The translations under genes and the position numbers were made by a program. A stretch of DNA of 64,000 nt from Phytophthora colocasiae (Eukaryota > Oomycota > Peronosporomycetes > Peronosporales > Peronosporaceae): contig JAGKQI010000100.1 in assembly GCA_018806915.1 (NCBI GenBank), positions 496,001-560,000 on the forward strand, in the 5' to 3' direction. The notes beneath the pieces were generated by a model, which had not been told where the DNA came from, searched no databases, and was given only the letters and a program-made list of their open reading frames with translations. Positions 53,071 through 64,000 of the stretch are shown here, in pieces; within the stretch, counting starts at the first letter, position 1; every line of letters begins with the position of its first letter.

Positions 53071-56000
53071 TTACTGCGTTTGCTTCGGCTTGAATATTGT
53101 GGTAGTCAGTAATTTAAAGAGTAGTTGACGTGCGTTCAGTTGTCCATGAGTAATAGTAGGTATTGAGGCAATTTGTCCACTTGCCTGTCTAGCAGCTTCG
53201 TCTTCTTCCTGTTTCGCACGTGCGAGAGCTTCAGGGTCCATTAATTCAAGCTGCAAACGCTTCTGTTCTTCTTCTTCTTCCTCTTTCGTTCGTGTTTCTA
53301 GTGAAAGAAACTCAGCACATAATTTGTCGAGACTTGAAGCCACTTCAGGAGGTTTAGCAGGTAGAAATGGATCAGGAGAAGACGAATGTCCAGGTAGTAT
53401 CTTTCGCCCACTTTTCGGGTTTTGACGTTGAACTGCAACAGGTTGCGCAATTGATTTTTCAATCCGCTTGTGCTTTGCAGCTCGCACTTGTTTTTCCACT
53501 TCACAGATCACACATGGCAGCTTCGGTCTGCAAAGGACGCACGTTTCAGCTCTGTGCTTGGCCTCAAGAGCAGCAATTGCAGTGGCGATTTCCCTTTTCT
53601 CATGGCCGGTCTTAGCAGTTTGACTTGCAGTGTACAGAGCTTCTTCCGCTTGTGCTTGCTGCTCTTCTTCATGTACAAACGGATGAAATGTTTCCAGTTG
53701 AGCCAGAATTCCAACGCTAGCTCGATCTGCTCTTGCAGCACGTCGAAATGTCTCCCGAAGCTCTTCCTTCCCTCTCAGTGGAGAGCAAATAGCGACTGTC
53801 ATTCCTTCGGCACACACCACGTCGCTAACTTTTGGGCCCACGTACTGCTCGCTTGACCCTCCTAGTACTTCCACACGCTCCAATGTTAACATTGCAGCAC
53901 CTCCAGTACTCTCAAGCTGAACACGAACGAATCGCCCGAAAGTATCTGCTGGTGCTAACCACTTGAGTTCCTTGTGATTGCCAGTCAACGTACTGTGTAC
54001 ACTGTGAGCTTTCGCCTTTGCCAGGGCCTGTCTCCCTCGAAGTTCTGAGTCAAAAGCATCTTCAGAAACAAGCACAGCATACTTTCTAGCGGTGAAATCC
54101 GTGTCGCTAGTCGCTAACACGATGCGGATAGACACAATTCGACATCGATCGGACAGTGAAACTTGCCAAAATGGACACATTTCCTGTTGGGTTTGTGCAA
54201 ATTTTGCGAGTTGAGATCGGTCTTGAGAGCTCGTTCGTCGAGTCTGTCGCCTTTTGTTCAGTTCCTGAGCTGCGTGGTCTCCACCTAGGGCGTGCGCAGC
54301 AATAGCACTGGCATTCTGACTGCTTTGTATGGCGATAGCAGTCGTATCTAGGCATAGATTGCGTGGACGTTCAAACAGACAGCCAATGCGCGTTGGGTGA
54401 GGGATCCGAGGGATATTCACTGCATGTCCAGTACTTCCATCGATATTCTTCCCCCATGTATACAGCTCGCCCTCAGTGGATACTACTGCAGTGTGAGCTG
54501 TTCCACAACTGACTTTCGTGATGAAAACCATTGAGGAAGCGTCTTGAATAGCTACTCGAGTGAATTGAGGTGTGAATTTGTCTAATGCGTGGTTGCTTCC
54601 GGCCACGTAGACACATCCACCACCATTGGGTTCTCCGTTGTAGTTCTTCTGTATAGCACTTAAAACCACAGTATGAGTAGCTCCACACGCTACTTCCACC
54701 AGTTTTTCCCGTTCAAATGGTGCAATTACTGGAGTAGGTATTGAAAGTACGTTAAGTTGCCCACCATTGCGTGGAATTCGGTCTTCTCCGATCTCTCGTC
54801 CGTCTCCAAGCCCCAATCGTCCGCCATCTCCACATCCCCACACGAAAAGAGCCCCATCGACCGTAAGAAGTGCTGAATGTGAAGGTCCACAGGCGATTTT
54901 CCGTACACGAAGCCCAAGACTCGTTAGTGAGGACAAAACCATCGGTGCCAACGTGAAACTTTCTTTTACTTTAACGGGGCCGATACCAAGCTTTCCGAGT
55001 GTAGCTGACCCCCAAGCATACACAGTTCCGTCAGTAGAAAGCGCAAGACTGTGACCAAATCCACACGAAATAGCTCTAAAGTGGAGGTGGCTCACGGTTG
55101 GAATAATCTGCGCTGCATGGGCATCACGATGCCACGAGTCAACAGGAACATCTTGATTGCTATCGTCTTTATGAGAGTCTTCTGCTAGGTTTTGAGCTCC
55201 TCCCAAACGGCCGAATGAACCAACTCCCCACGTATACAATTTACCCGAGGAATGAATAGCCAGAGCGTGGCGAGATCCAACTGCAACACTCAGTAAAGCT
55301 TGTGAGCCGTTGAAAAACCTCAAAGATGGGCCTCGTGCAGTCAAACCGCTGACGTAAAGTGGAGCTTCGTCCTTGTTTTCGCTGCTGTTGTTATCCACTG
55401 CAATTGCTGAATTTCCCTCTCGTGCTCGTCTTTTGGCTTTTTGTGTTGCTTTTGTGATCTTGCGCTTCATACTGTCATAGTCTTCGTCACCCTTGTTAAG
55501 CCGATCCTGCTCAGCTTTGGACATTTTGTCTCGAAGTTCTCCCAATTCGAACCACAACGCGTTTAGTTTGACAACGATAAGCGCTAGCGGTCGTTCACGC
55601 CGGTCTCTACGGTAGCGTCTAGCAATCTGGTCTTGCTGCTTCATGTGCTCGTGAAATTTCTCTCCAACACATTCCAGCTCCAGTTCCAGACACTCTCCAA
55701 GTGTTTCTAGTAGAGCTACACGTGTAGGTTTAGTCAGTTCTACCCCACGTAGGTAGAGTGATAAGGATAAATGGTCCACTTCCAGATCCGGCTCCACCAT
55801 CTCCATTAAATCTTCAAGTGATCTCTGCTCAGTAACTTTCCCAGGAGCAATGGGATCTATAAGACCGTAATATTCGCCTACCAACTGTAGCCTCCTTCGC
55901 CTGTGTTCGTCTGTGAGGGCGAAAGGCACTGGTCTCTCGAATATATTCGAGTATTTCAGACGGACACCCAGTTTATCGTGAACCTCTTGACTTTCAGCCA

Positions 56001-57587
56001 CTTGAGAGGGCAAAGCAAACAGCTTCAACATCTCACTACGTGCAGTGAGTGGGTGTCGAATAGTAGAATGAGAACTACCATTTGTAGTCTTGCTCGTATT
56101 TGCAGTAGCCTCATCATAGAAATATTTCCATTGTCGTGTGGTGCCACCCCAGCAGAACACTTCTCCACTATCCGTAAGCGCGTAAGCTACAGCCACTCCA
56201 CAAGCAATCTGGTTCACGCGTTTTCCCCATAGAAATGCCGTTGCTTTTGAGACTTGACGGTAGGCAAACGCTCGTGCAGAGGCCTCCACTTTCGTTCTGG
56301 AAGGAGATAAACGCTTAGTGACGTCTTTTTTGCTGCTTCCTTCGTCAGTCGATCCCATTTCAGTGGATTTCGTGATTTTTGATCCGCTTGAGCTGTTTCC
56401 ATTAGAATTTGTTCCAGATTCAGGACAAACTCGCTGCTGCCACAGCTCACGCACGACGTTATACTCCATGAAGTCAACGAAATCTGGTTTCTTTGGCTCA
56501 CTGTCGAAACGTTGATACGCTCCTTTCCCGAATACGTATACCTGTCCAGCAGCATCCAACGCTTCCGCTAATGTGACAAGTGCCAGTAAACGCGCTTCCT
56601 TCACTAGTTCACGTCGTTGCACTGCGATGATCTCATCACTTAGAGTATTATTCGCCTCCAGCAACGTCATCGCCTCCTGTTTCTCTTCGAGATTCACAAG
56701 CATAGCTAGCTTCTTAGCGAGCATTCTAGGAGGTAAAAACCGGTTGAACTTCTCTCCGCGTAAGCGAAGTTCAGCTTGCACATCAACGATAGTCAGCCAC
56801 GCCTTCTTAAACTGCAGATACGGCATCATTTCCGTCTCCGGCTGCAACAATCGGCACAAATTAGCGTAGAATTTGACAAACAACAAGGTAAACTATCACA
56901 CTTACGTCTTCATACGAGACAAAAAGCTCCTCCATCTTGTCCAGTGGCATCTTTTGTCCAATAAACTCCAGTAGCTCCATAAATGTTCCTCGATCAATCG
57001 CTCCTTCTTCTTCTTTATCAAACATTTCAAATAAATCCTTGGGTGCAAGCGATTGTCCTGGAGCGAATCCTCCTGTTCGGTCCGGGTTATTCGGGTCACA
57101 AGTGTACAGTGCCAAGCGGAACTCCTCGAACGAGATACAGCCGCGTCGACGTCGGTCACAGCGTTTAAAGTACACACGAGCCTTAGGTTCCGTCAATTTC
57201 ACGTTTAAATCATGCAGCAGCACCTTGAATTCTTCCAAATCAATATCTCCAGATCCATCAGTGTCGTATTTGTCGAACAACTGCATCACAAAGGACTGTC
57301 AGTACCAAAACTATTAAAACATTTAAATATTTCATCGCACTTACAGCTCTAGGATCCAACACTGATAGTGATACTGCATCACTCTTGTCTTCACCTTTTA
57401 GTCCGGACTCACCAGCGTCCAGCAAAGTAGATTCAATCGGGATACCATCGACAAACACCACACCTTCAACCAGAAAAATACCATACTAAGACTCAGATGA
57501 GGTTGTACAACACGAAAATTACTACCAAAATATGCACAATAAGTGTAATTAACTATACGTACGCTTGCGCTGCTTACGGCCGATCAT
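53071..57587 (-). CDS. EF-hand / RCC1-repeat / discoidin-like protein (about 1434 aa)
   Basis: Proposed exons: 57587-57563, 57463-57345, 57295-56906 and 56841-53071. The introns (99, 49 and 64 bp) use GTACGT, GTAAGT and GTAAGT donors and keep frame. The first exon ('MIGRKQRKR') is the least certain. EF-hands lie at about residues 55-165; the first loop is canonical ('DKYDTDGSGDIDLEEF') and the next two are degenerate. RCC1-type repeats follow: 'IACGVAVAYALTDSGEVFCW', 'VAVGSRHALAIHSSGKLYTW', 'ISCGFGHSLALSTDGTVYAW', 'IACGPSHSALLTVDGALFVW' and 'VSCGTAHTAVVSTEGELYTW'. An F5/8-type (discoidin-like) segment then comes ('FGRFVRVQLESTGGAAMLTL'), and a charged, Cys-containing tail. A calcium-regulated scaffold or exchange factor is inferred. 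Confidence 0.8.
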
Positions 57588-57758
57588 TTGGCCTAGATAG
57601 AGCTTCAATACACATGCAGACTGGCAATGTAGCAGTGCATTTTCGTACGTTACCAGTTGATCGGTTTAAACGGGTTTCGTTTCCCTCTCGAAACCAATAT
57701 TTGATGTGACCCACAACAAAATATCAATCATTGGCTGAAAATCAATTCTATCTTTCTG

Positions 57759-57842
57759 ATTGGTGGAAAAACAGGCCGTTCGCTCGGCCATTCAATCGTT
57801 GGCTGAGCTGCTGTTGGGAGCGTCTGGAGCTTTTTTCACTTT
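57759..57842 (+). promoter_or_regulatory. eL43 promoter elements (inverted CCAAT box, Inr)
   Basis: ATTGG at 57759-57763 and TCACTTT at 57836-57842, the latter matching the oomycete initiator pattern TCAYTYY 40 bp before the ATG. The 294 bp between this gene and the divergent EF-hand/RCC1 gene form a shared upstream region with several ATTGG/CCAAT-like boxes. Confidence 0.4.
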
Positions 57843-57881
57843 ATCAAAGTCGATTTCTCTCCGGTAAATCTCAAGGCTAAA

Positions 57882-58444
57882 ATGGTGAGGCTTTTGCTGC
57901 TCTTCCAGGGCCTTAGGTGCAGTTTCCGATAGGTCCATCCGCTTCCCCTAGTTGTGCTCTCTCCAGTCGTGCAAGTTGCATGTCTTGACGCCTTCTACAA
58001 ACGACGCAACAGGCAAAAACATCTCCTGATACAGTGACACAAACAGATCAGCATTTTTTGCAGGAGGAAGCGGAGGCTTTACGGAGCTAAACTGACAGGG
58101 ATATTTACTATTAGAAGCTCGTACAGGTGGCTGACTGTGTGGTTGTTTGTGAACCGTAGGGCAAGCGCACCAAAAAAGTTGGCATTTGCGGCAAGTACGG
58201 CACGCGCTACGGCTCGTCGCTCCGTAAGGTGGTGAAGAAGATCGAAATCTCGCAGCACTCCAAGTACAACTGCGTGTTCTGCGGCAAGGACTCGATCAAG
58301 CGTAACGTGACGGGCATCTGGGAGTGCCGTTCGTGCCACAAGACCATCGCTGGCGGTGCCTACCTGCTGAACACGGCTTCGGCCGCTACGGTGCGCTCCA
58401 CTCTGGCTCGTCTTCGCAAGATCCGCGACGACGCCTCGGCTTAG
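57882..58444 (+). CDS. RPL37A: 60S ribosomal protein eL43 (L37a)
   Basis: The first exon is only the ATG (57882-57884). A 275-bp intron (GTGAGG...CCGTAG) follows, then exon 2 at 58160-58444, giving 95 residues, close to the 92 of yeast and human. The sequence '[20 protein letters not shown]' and the zinc ribbon Cys-X2-Cys ... Cys-X2-Cys ('[10 protein letters not shown]', '[10 protein letters not shown]') identify it clearly. It is a component of the large ribosomal subunit. An intron directly after the start codon is common in ribosomal-protein genes. I looked for box C/D motifs in the intron and found none convincing. Confidence 0.95.
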
Positions 58445-58960
58445 ATTCGCGACAACACAAATTCTTGTGGACTAGGAACTGATTGAGATTGAGAGAACGG
58501 CCTGCCCTCGACGAGAGAAAAAGACTCGGTTGAGACTGGAGACGACGCTCCGGTTTGGTTTTAGTAATGAAACAAACGCAGGAGGCCTTGTTCGCCGCCA
58601 TTCGACCGACTTTCATGGCCTTTTGATGTTGTTTGTCATTGCCACTTTGGAGTGTTTGCTAAGAAGACTCAAAATCACTTACATGTTGTGCAAGTTTAGA
58701 GGGGAAAACATCTTGGGAGTATGGGTGACGGAACGATTCCATGGGCGGGTATTGTATTGGGACGTTGGTATCTACAGTATCTATCGCTTCTATCTACCAG
58801 GTTGCCAACAAGGGTCGATTCTATCTACCCTTCTTCAATTGCGTCTATGACGTCGTTCTTATACATTTTCGTTTTGGGGTTAGCTTCTGCTTTGTCTGTC
58901 TGCAGACTGTCTTCTGTCGAAGAGCATCCCGTCCACGATCATGTCCAAAGAGAAGGTCGC
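58445..58960. other. Convergent intergenic region, no gene
   Basis: 516 bp between the stop codons of eL43 and phosphoglycerate dehydrogenase. It holds the two 3' ends and a short direct repeat ('ttctatctacc', twice near 58.80 kb). Open frames here overlap and have no recognisable content. Confidence 0.6.
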
Positions 58961-60364
58961 TTAAATGATGGTGCGCAGGAAAATGGTCTCCTTGATCTTC
59001 TCGAGTTCGCGCGTGACCACCTTGGCATGAAACTTCTCCACCTCCAGTGCGATGTAGCCATGACGAGGATCTGACTGCAGGTACTGCGACGTCACGTTGA
59101 TGCCGTAGTCAGACAGCACTGAGTGGATCTTGCTCAAGACACCAGGGACGTTCTGGTGCATGTGCAGGATGCGCATCGAGTTGTTCCGGATGGGGAGCAT
59201 GTCGATCTCGGGAGTGTTGGTGGAAGTCGTCGTGGAGCCATCGTTGATGTAGCGTACCAGCTTGGAGGCCACCTCCACAGCGATGTTGCCCTGGGCTTCC
59301 TCAGTACTACCACCAATGTGAGGAGTAAGGATCACGTTCGGCAGGCCACGTAGAGGCGTGTCGAACGGCTCACCGTTCTTAGCTGGCTCCTTGGGGAACA
59401 CATCCACCGCCATACCAGCAATCTTTCCACTCTCAACAGCTTCCTTAGCAGCTTCAATGTCAATGACTGAGCCACGGGCGTTGTTAACCAGCAGAGCACC
59501 GTCCTTCATCTGGGCGATTGTCTCGCGGTTGATCATCTTGTTGGTGGTCTGAGTGGCAGGCACGTGCAAGGTCACAGCATCGGCCATACCTAGCAGCTCC
59601 TCGAGCGTCTCCACTTGACGTGCATTACCAAGCGGTAGACACTTGATCGGGTCATAGAACACCACTTTCATACCAAGAAGTTCCGCCAAAACGGACACTT
59701 GAGATCCGATTCGTCCGTAGCCAACGATTCCAAGTGTCGTGCCACGCACTTCATGTGCTCCAGTAGCTGACTTGGTCCAGATGCCTTGGTGCAGCTCCGT
59801 GGAGCGCAGGAAGAGCTTACGGTGCAGTGCAATGATCTCACTCAGCGTCTTCTCAGCGACTGAGCGAGTGTTTGAGAACGGAGCGTTAAACACTGGAATT
59901 CCAGACGCAGCAGCATTAGACAGTGCCACCTGGTTAGTGCCAATGCAGAAGCAACCCACAGCCCAAAGTCTGTGCTCATGCCAGCCCACAGTATTGAAGA
60001 ACTCCGGGTCTAGCTGAGTCTTGGAGCGAATACCCAAAATGTGGGCATCTCCACCAATCCGAGCCAGTTCTTCACCGGACAAGGCCCGTTTGTGAGTCTC
60101 CACCGAATATCCTTCACGTTCGAAAACCTCAATGGCTCGAGGGTGGATATTCTCCAGTAGAACCACCTTGATTTTATCCAAAGGGTAAGTCACCGGCCGA
60201 TGAATGTAGGCGTCATGGGCCTGTTCTTCCGTGAGCTTCTTGTCTGCTGACGCGTCAGGCGTTAACACAGCTTTAGCGGTGGGACTGGACGCTTGGACAC
60301 TGGCAAAGCGTCGAGAAGCTGTTGCACAGGCCTGGGCGCTACGGGAACGGAGTACGGACAGCAT
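58961..60364 (-). CDS. D-3-phosphoglycerate dehydrogenase (467 aa)
   Basis: Catalyses the first step of serine synthesis, oxidising 3-phosphoglycerate with NAD+. The ATG at 60364 is chosen because it starts a basic, Ser/Ala/Arg-rich leader ('LSVLRSRSAQACATASRRF'), which suggests mitochondrial import. The frame is open further upstream without a better start. The substrate and NAD domains show 'GCFCIGTNQVAL' and the dinucleotide motif 'GIVGYGRIGSQ' (about residue 213). The catalytic Arg is in 'NNARGSVID', the Glu in 'VFPKEP' and the His in 'LTPHIGGSTEEAQ'. A C-terminal ACT domain (about 395-467, 'MLPIRNNSMRILHMHQNVPG') implies allosteric control, as in the SerA type. Intact single-copy gene. 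Confidence 0.95.
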   Translation of the reverse strand: MLSVLRSRSAQACATASRRFASVQASSPTAKAVLTPDASADKKLTEEQAHDAYIHRPVTYPLDKIKVVLLENIHPRAIEVFEREGYSVETHKRALSGEELARIGGDAHILGIRSKTQLDPEFFNTVGWHEHRLWAVGCFCIGTNQVALSNAAASGIPVFNAPFSNTRSVAEKTLSEIIALHRKLFLRSTELHQGIWTKSATGAHEVRGTTLGIVGYGRIGSQVSVLAELLGMKVVFYDPIKCLPLGNARQVETLEELLGMADAVTLHVPATQTTNKMINRETIAQMKDGALLVNNARGSVIDIEAAKEAVESGKIAGMAVDVFPKEPAKNGEPFDTPLRGLPNVILTPHIGGSTEEAQGNIAVEVASKLVRYINDGSTTTSTNTPEIDMLPIRNNSMRILHMHQNVPGVLSKIHSVLSDYGINVTSQYLQSDPRHGYIALEVEKFHAKVVTRELEKIKETIFLRTII

Positions 60365-61029
60365 ATTGCGACGGAGGAACAGCTTTACCACTGGGAAGGC
60401 GGATAGAGATCTGATGGAGTGCCGATGAAAAGCGCAAACACGATGTAATGTTTCGTTAAGTATACGTTTGTATTGGAAACAGCGTGCGACGAGACGAATA
60501 GATACTTTATTGAGGAAAGAGAGTAATGTTTTGGTGTGGTGAACACGACGAACGCAGCACCACAAGAACTCGCGGCGAAATCGATGGCCGCCAGCGTTCG
60601 ACCAATGAGATGCACGGACTTAGTAAAAAGTTGCAATCCAGGCGATTGCGCAGTACATGTACATATTGGCAGAGACTACGGTAGTGAACTAGAACCACCG
60701 TCATGGTGAGTCATCGTGGCAACGATAGGCTTTGCTGCACAATGGGAAACGTTACCGTTGAGTCTGCTGTAAAAGACCCAAGAGATCTGCCATTTTTGAG
60801 CTTTGCTACCCGTGCGAACGCCAGCTTGAAGCATATACGTCTCCCACCCACAAGTCTTGGAGAAGTTTGCGTGCTCAGGTTCATGTTGAACGAATCGCAA
60901 ATTTACTGATTGAAAAAACTTCAGTAGCAACATCGATATGTCCAAGCTTCGTTGTGTACCCCGTATGATCTTCCCCAACATGAATACGGTTGCTAGACCC
61001 CAGTTCTGATCTGGACTCCCAAGCTTTGT
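60365..61029. other. Intergenic region upstream of phosphoglycerate dehydrogenase
   Basis: Contains CCAAT at about 60600 (upstream of the minus-strand gene), likely promoter sequence, and short frames on both strands (60676-60981 minus, 60703-60909 plus) without recognisable content. Confidence 0.5.
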
Positions 61030-61850
61030 GTTTAGTTCAGACGAAATGGCTCCGACGTGCTCCGTTTATTTCATATTGTCGCGCCAATTGATGAATTCCT
61101 CAATGGTCACGTAAGTTCATCGACAATTGATTTCGAAGGAGACGGAACTAGCAAATGGTTGTAGGCGGGATTCTTGTATAATTCGTTAAAGTACTGACGT
61201 ATACTGCGAAACTATCAGTGAAGATGCAAAACAGGGTGTTGAAATTCCTCTGTGGCTAGGAAGGCAGTAAACTATGTCCTTCAGGTGGCATTTTATTGAG
61301 AATGCAAATGTCTATGATATCGATCAAATGACTTTTGGCGCTACGTACTTCGGGAACCTCGACCTGCTCAAAGGCCTACAGTTCCATCGGTAAGATAGTT
61401 CACTGGACAGCTTTGAACGCCACTATAGATCGTGGTCATTGGGAGATGGCCAAGTGGGTCATGAATACACTTGAAGAATCTCCGAGTGGTCTCATATCCG
61501 CTGCGCATCCAAGTCATGGAATGGATGGTCTCGCAGTATCCAGCAATGTGTCACTACTTCTTCGCGTATTTGGATGCTGCACGAAATGGACGCCTCGATA
61601 TTCTACTAGACAGTTGTTAGGCAAATTGAGGATGGCACTCCATGATTCACGGACTGTTAGCCTAAATACAACCCAACAAATAATGCTAAGCAAGGAATAG
61701 ACATATCTAAGTGGTAAATTGGCTACATGAAAACACAACAGGGAGATGCATCACCACTGCCGTGAGCAACACGGGTAATTTGGAGATCGTGCAGCGGATG
61801 CCACTTGCACGTCGTACAATGGTTGCATGAATACTGAATCGACGTGCAGG
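61030..61850 (+). pseudogene. Ankyrin II family relic, plus strand
   Basis: Pieces in several frames match the family in order: 'LFHIVAPIDEFLNG' (61.06 kb, compare 'VPHIVAKLDEFLDG'), 'DRGHWEMAKWVMN', 'WMVSQYPAMCHYFFAYLDAA' and 'NWLHENTTGRCITTAV'. Stops and frameshifts occur between all of them, and most repeats are missing. It is an old copy in the opposite orientation to the neighbouring members. Confidence 0.6.
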
Positions 61851-62086
61851 AAGGTCTTAAGTGGCTTCATGTCAATTGTACAGCGTACTTCACACTTAAC
61901 TCCTAATCCAAATTACGAAATGTTCTTGGATTGCATTGACAAAGGTTTTTCGATCCGGGCGTTCATGGACTTGATGTAGCTAAATTTTCAAGTTTGAACG
62001 CACCATTGCGACGGACCTTCTGGGATACACCGACTACGACTCAAACTTGCGCGTACCCCATTTAGTATTGCCACGACTAGATTTTC

Positions 62087-63227
62087 ACAGACTACAAATT
62101 GCCAACTTCTCACCCGAAACACCCGAGCATACCCAGTTAGCAAATAGATGATCTGCAATATCCCGCTCAAACTTTTGCCGATGATGTATGTACGCCCACT
62201 CTGCAAACCCCTCCCGTCTAAACCGCTTTTTAGACTTTCAACAGAGCTGCACTCAGGGTAGTTCTGGTGAAAAAACCACACGATATCGAAATGGCCGAAT
62301 GATGCTGCATCATTCATGGAAGGGGGATATTAACCTCGGGCCGGCGAGAAAGCAGCCACTGAAGTAATTCCAAATTGCCATTCCTAACAGCCCGATCTCT
62401 GGCTGCATATGTAGATCCCTCCGTCCTGTTCTAGTTGAGCCACTTTAACACTGCGAACTGGTTCTTTCGGGCCGCCGTATCCATCGAGCTGCTGCACAAG
62501 ATAAATTACTTTTAAACCGGGGAAGTTCCCTCGCACGCCGGACCGCGAAGCTCGTAAAGAAGGACATTTTGCCCAAAATCTACTTTAGTACATTGAGATG
62601 ACTGTAATTGGTGGCATTCTGCATCATTGCCTGGTTCGTCAAGTAAACAAAGTCTACCGTCAGAATCTCTCTCAGTCAATATCTCACAAACCCATTTGAC
62701 CATATCCAAGTCGTCCACAATTTCATCCCGTACACAGGTACGATCGGTAGTCTCTCTTTCAGCCAGTTCAAAGTGGCCGTTTTTGATAGCCTCAGTCACA
62801 GTCTCAGTTGTCCACTGAACGTCGTAGTCCCTTTCAACTAGCCACGCCGAGCAGCATCTATAACAACTCCAGCCGAAACACGGCAGCTTTGGAAATGCAT
62901 TGCCAATAGCTGAACAAACTTCACGTTCCCCACTTCCATTGCTCCACATATGCTCGTATCGAACTGCGATATTTTGGATAGTGCCAGCAGCTCGTGGATG
63001 GTTCGTTGTCCTGTTTACAACCAACTCTTGCACGCTTTGGTCAAGATCCATTTGCAGGAATTGTCAAGAAATTGGTCCAGTTTGGCAACAATGTGAGGCA
63101 CGCGGAGGATGTCGGGCCCATTTCGGCAGACCACACGCACACAGGATAATGCCTGGGGTGTGGAATCGCTGTGAGAAACGTCAGGAGGCGAAGGATCTAC
63201 TCGATTGCGCTTGCTTCTCTGCGCCAT
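62087..63227 (-). pseudogene. Ankyrin II family pseudogene with most repeats deleted
   Basis: ATG at 63227 with the family's basic start ('AQRSKRNRVDPSPPD') and 'VPHIVAKLDQFLDN'. The frame breaks near 63.02 kb. A second frame (62512-63051) carries remnants ('KNGHFELAERE', 'DDLDMVKWVCEILTERDSDG'). The 3' end keeps 'SFGHFDIVWFFHQNYPECSS' (62.3 kb) and 'FAEWAYIHHRQKFE' (62.2 kb). The central repeats are gone, so no working protein is possible. Confidence 0.7.
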
Positions 63228-63388
63228 CTTTTGCTCTCCAGTAACAAAGACTGTTGAGTTTTAGTTTGATGGTTTTATCACTACCCACCATCTCTTCATA
63301 GTGCAAATTAAAATTGAATACATGTACACTGGGAAAAAAATCTCTGTGAAAGTAAAATAGTTGCTGTTGCTGCGAGCATTGACAACCC

Positions 63389-64000
63389 CTATTTCATAAA
63401 CGTAGGTAAAAAATTATTCACTTCAACACCACCTACATCGGCAGCAAATAGAAGCTCCTGAAACTCGTGTCGATGGTGTATGTAGGCCCAATCGGCAAAC
63501 TGGAACAGGTAGTTTGACGGGACAAATAAAGCAGTAAAGGCGTTCTTCAGAGTTTGGATTGAGCCACACTCACGACAGTTCTGGTGCAAATACCACGCAA
63601 CATCGAAGTGGCCATCCCAAGCAGCAGCATAAAGCAGCTTCCGCACGAATTTATCCTCTAATGTAGTCCCGCACAGCTCAAATCGGCGCGAAAATAACCA
63701 CTGAAGTACTTTTAAGTTGCCCCTCTCAGCGGCGTTGGATAAGGCTTCGCACGTAAACCCTTCTGTCCTGTTATTGACCAGCCACTTTAGTACTTCGAGG
63801 TGGTTGGTTTCAGCTGCTCTATCCATCGCTTCCGTGGTGCAGCCCTCTAACCGGTTCAAATGCAACCAATTCACCACGTCAAGATGTCCATTCCCAGCAG
63901 CAGAATCCATTGCGGCAGTTGTGCAACCTTCCAATCTATTGAAGTGGAGCCATTTCACCACGTCAAGATGTCCATTTTCAGCGGCAGAATTCATTGCGGA
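63389..64000 (-). CDS. Ankyrin-repeat protein II family member (C-terminal part, runs off the right edge)
   Basis: Open on the minus strand from the window edge to the stop at 63389, about 200 residues. It has repeats of the family type ('GHLDVVKWLHFNRLEGCTT', 'GHLDVVNWLHLNRLEGCTT', 'NHLEVLKWLVNNRTEGFTC'), then the C-terminal signature with 'GHFDVAWYLHQNCRECGS' and 'FADWAYIHHRHEFQEL'. No stop or shift is visible, so this paralogue may be intact. It is clearly diverged from copies A-C, so it belongs to an older duplication. Confidence 0.8.
   Translation of the reverse strand, partial: SAMNSAAENGHLDVVKWLHFNRLEGCTTAAMDSAAGNGHLDVVNWLHLNRLEGCTTEAMDRAAETNHLEVLKWLVNNRTEGFTCEALSNAAERGNLKVLQWLFSRRFELCGTTLEDKFVRKLLYAAAWDGHFDVAWYLHQNCRECGSIQTLKNAFTALFVPSNYLFQFADWAYIHHRHEFQELLFAADVGGVEVNNFLPTFMK

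Noticed and set aside
57885..58159. snoRNA in the eL43 intron
   Set aside because: No convincing box C/D pair or H/ACA structure was found by eye.
60703..60909. Short plus-strand gene starting with ATG then GTGAGT, like an ATG-only exon
   Set aside because: No acceptor leads to recognisable protein, and the frame resembles nothing known.

Overview
The window looks like nuclear DNA of an oomycete, most likely Phytophthora or a close relative. The evidence is short introns (about 50-75 bp) with GTAAGT or GTACGT donors and CTAAC-type branch sites, ankyrin families built on 'GHLDVVKWLHEN' repeats, folate-biopterin-transporter and GH72 relatives, and a compact block of conserved genes beside a region saturated with transposable elements. 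The species cannot be told from the sequence alone.

From 1 to about 50.3 kb the window is a tandem segmental duplication. Three units can be followed: unit 0 (1-2620, cut by the window edge), unit 1 (2621-36201) and unit 2 (36202-50335). Each carries, in varying decay, a linker, ankyrin gene I (minus), a pogo/Tigger element, ankyrin gene II (minus), a membrane-protein relic, a LINE fragment, an ankyrin 5' relic and an M24-peptidase-fold gene. Units 0 and 1 both end inside the M24 gene at the same codon (Asn-Pro-Thr) and join the same linker, so this is the duplication junction; only unit 2 keeps a full-length M24 gene. Large insertions disrupt the units, and the sister units serve as empty-site controls: a 4.9-kb Copia element in ankyrin II of unit 1 (duplication TAAAG), a 6.4-kb hAT element in unit 2 (duplication ATGACGCC), and a 19.2-kb segment in the LINE of unit 1 (15092-34317).

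The 19.2-kb segment is the main discovery. Both ends have piggyBac-type termini (CCC..TCGCGAACA) next to TTAA, and the same TTAA lies uninterrupted at 1855-1858. It holds a broken piggyBac transposase at its right end, a fragment of a second inverted copy inside, a START-like fragment joined to an N-terminally truncated GH72 glucanosyltransferase, a rearranged folate-biopterin transporter, a chromo-like/cysteine-protease-like protein, an unrecognised three-exon gene and three copies of a roughly 1-kb repeat, two of them forming large inverted arms. It could be a composite, cargo-carrying piggyBac element or a piggyBac that was later invaded.

From 50.6 to 60.4 kb lie ordinary single-copy genes: a WW/PDZ-like coiled-coil protein, an EF-hand/RCC1/discoidin-like protein of about 1434 residues, ribosomal protein eL43 and D-3-phosphoglycerate dehydrogenase. 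From 61 kb to the end, ankyrin relatives return (one plus-strand relic, one minus-strand pseudogene, one open partial gene), so the conserved block sits between two ankyrin clusters.

Many coding relics carry single-base insertions or deletions, often in homopolymers. Some may be assembly errors rather than true pseudogene lesions. Coordinates of repeats and relics are read by eye and are approximate unless a junction is stated.
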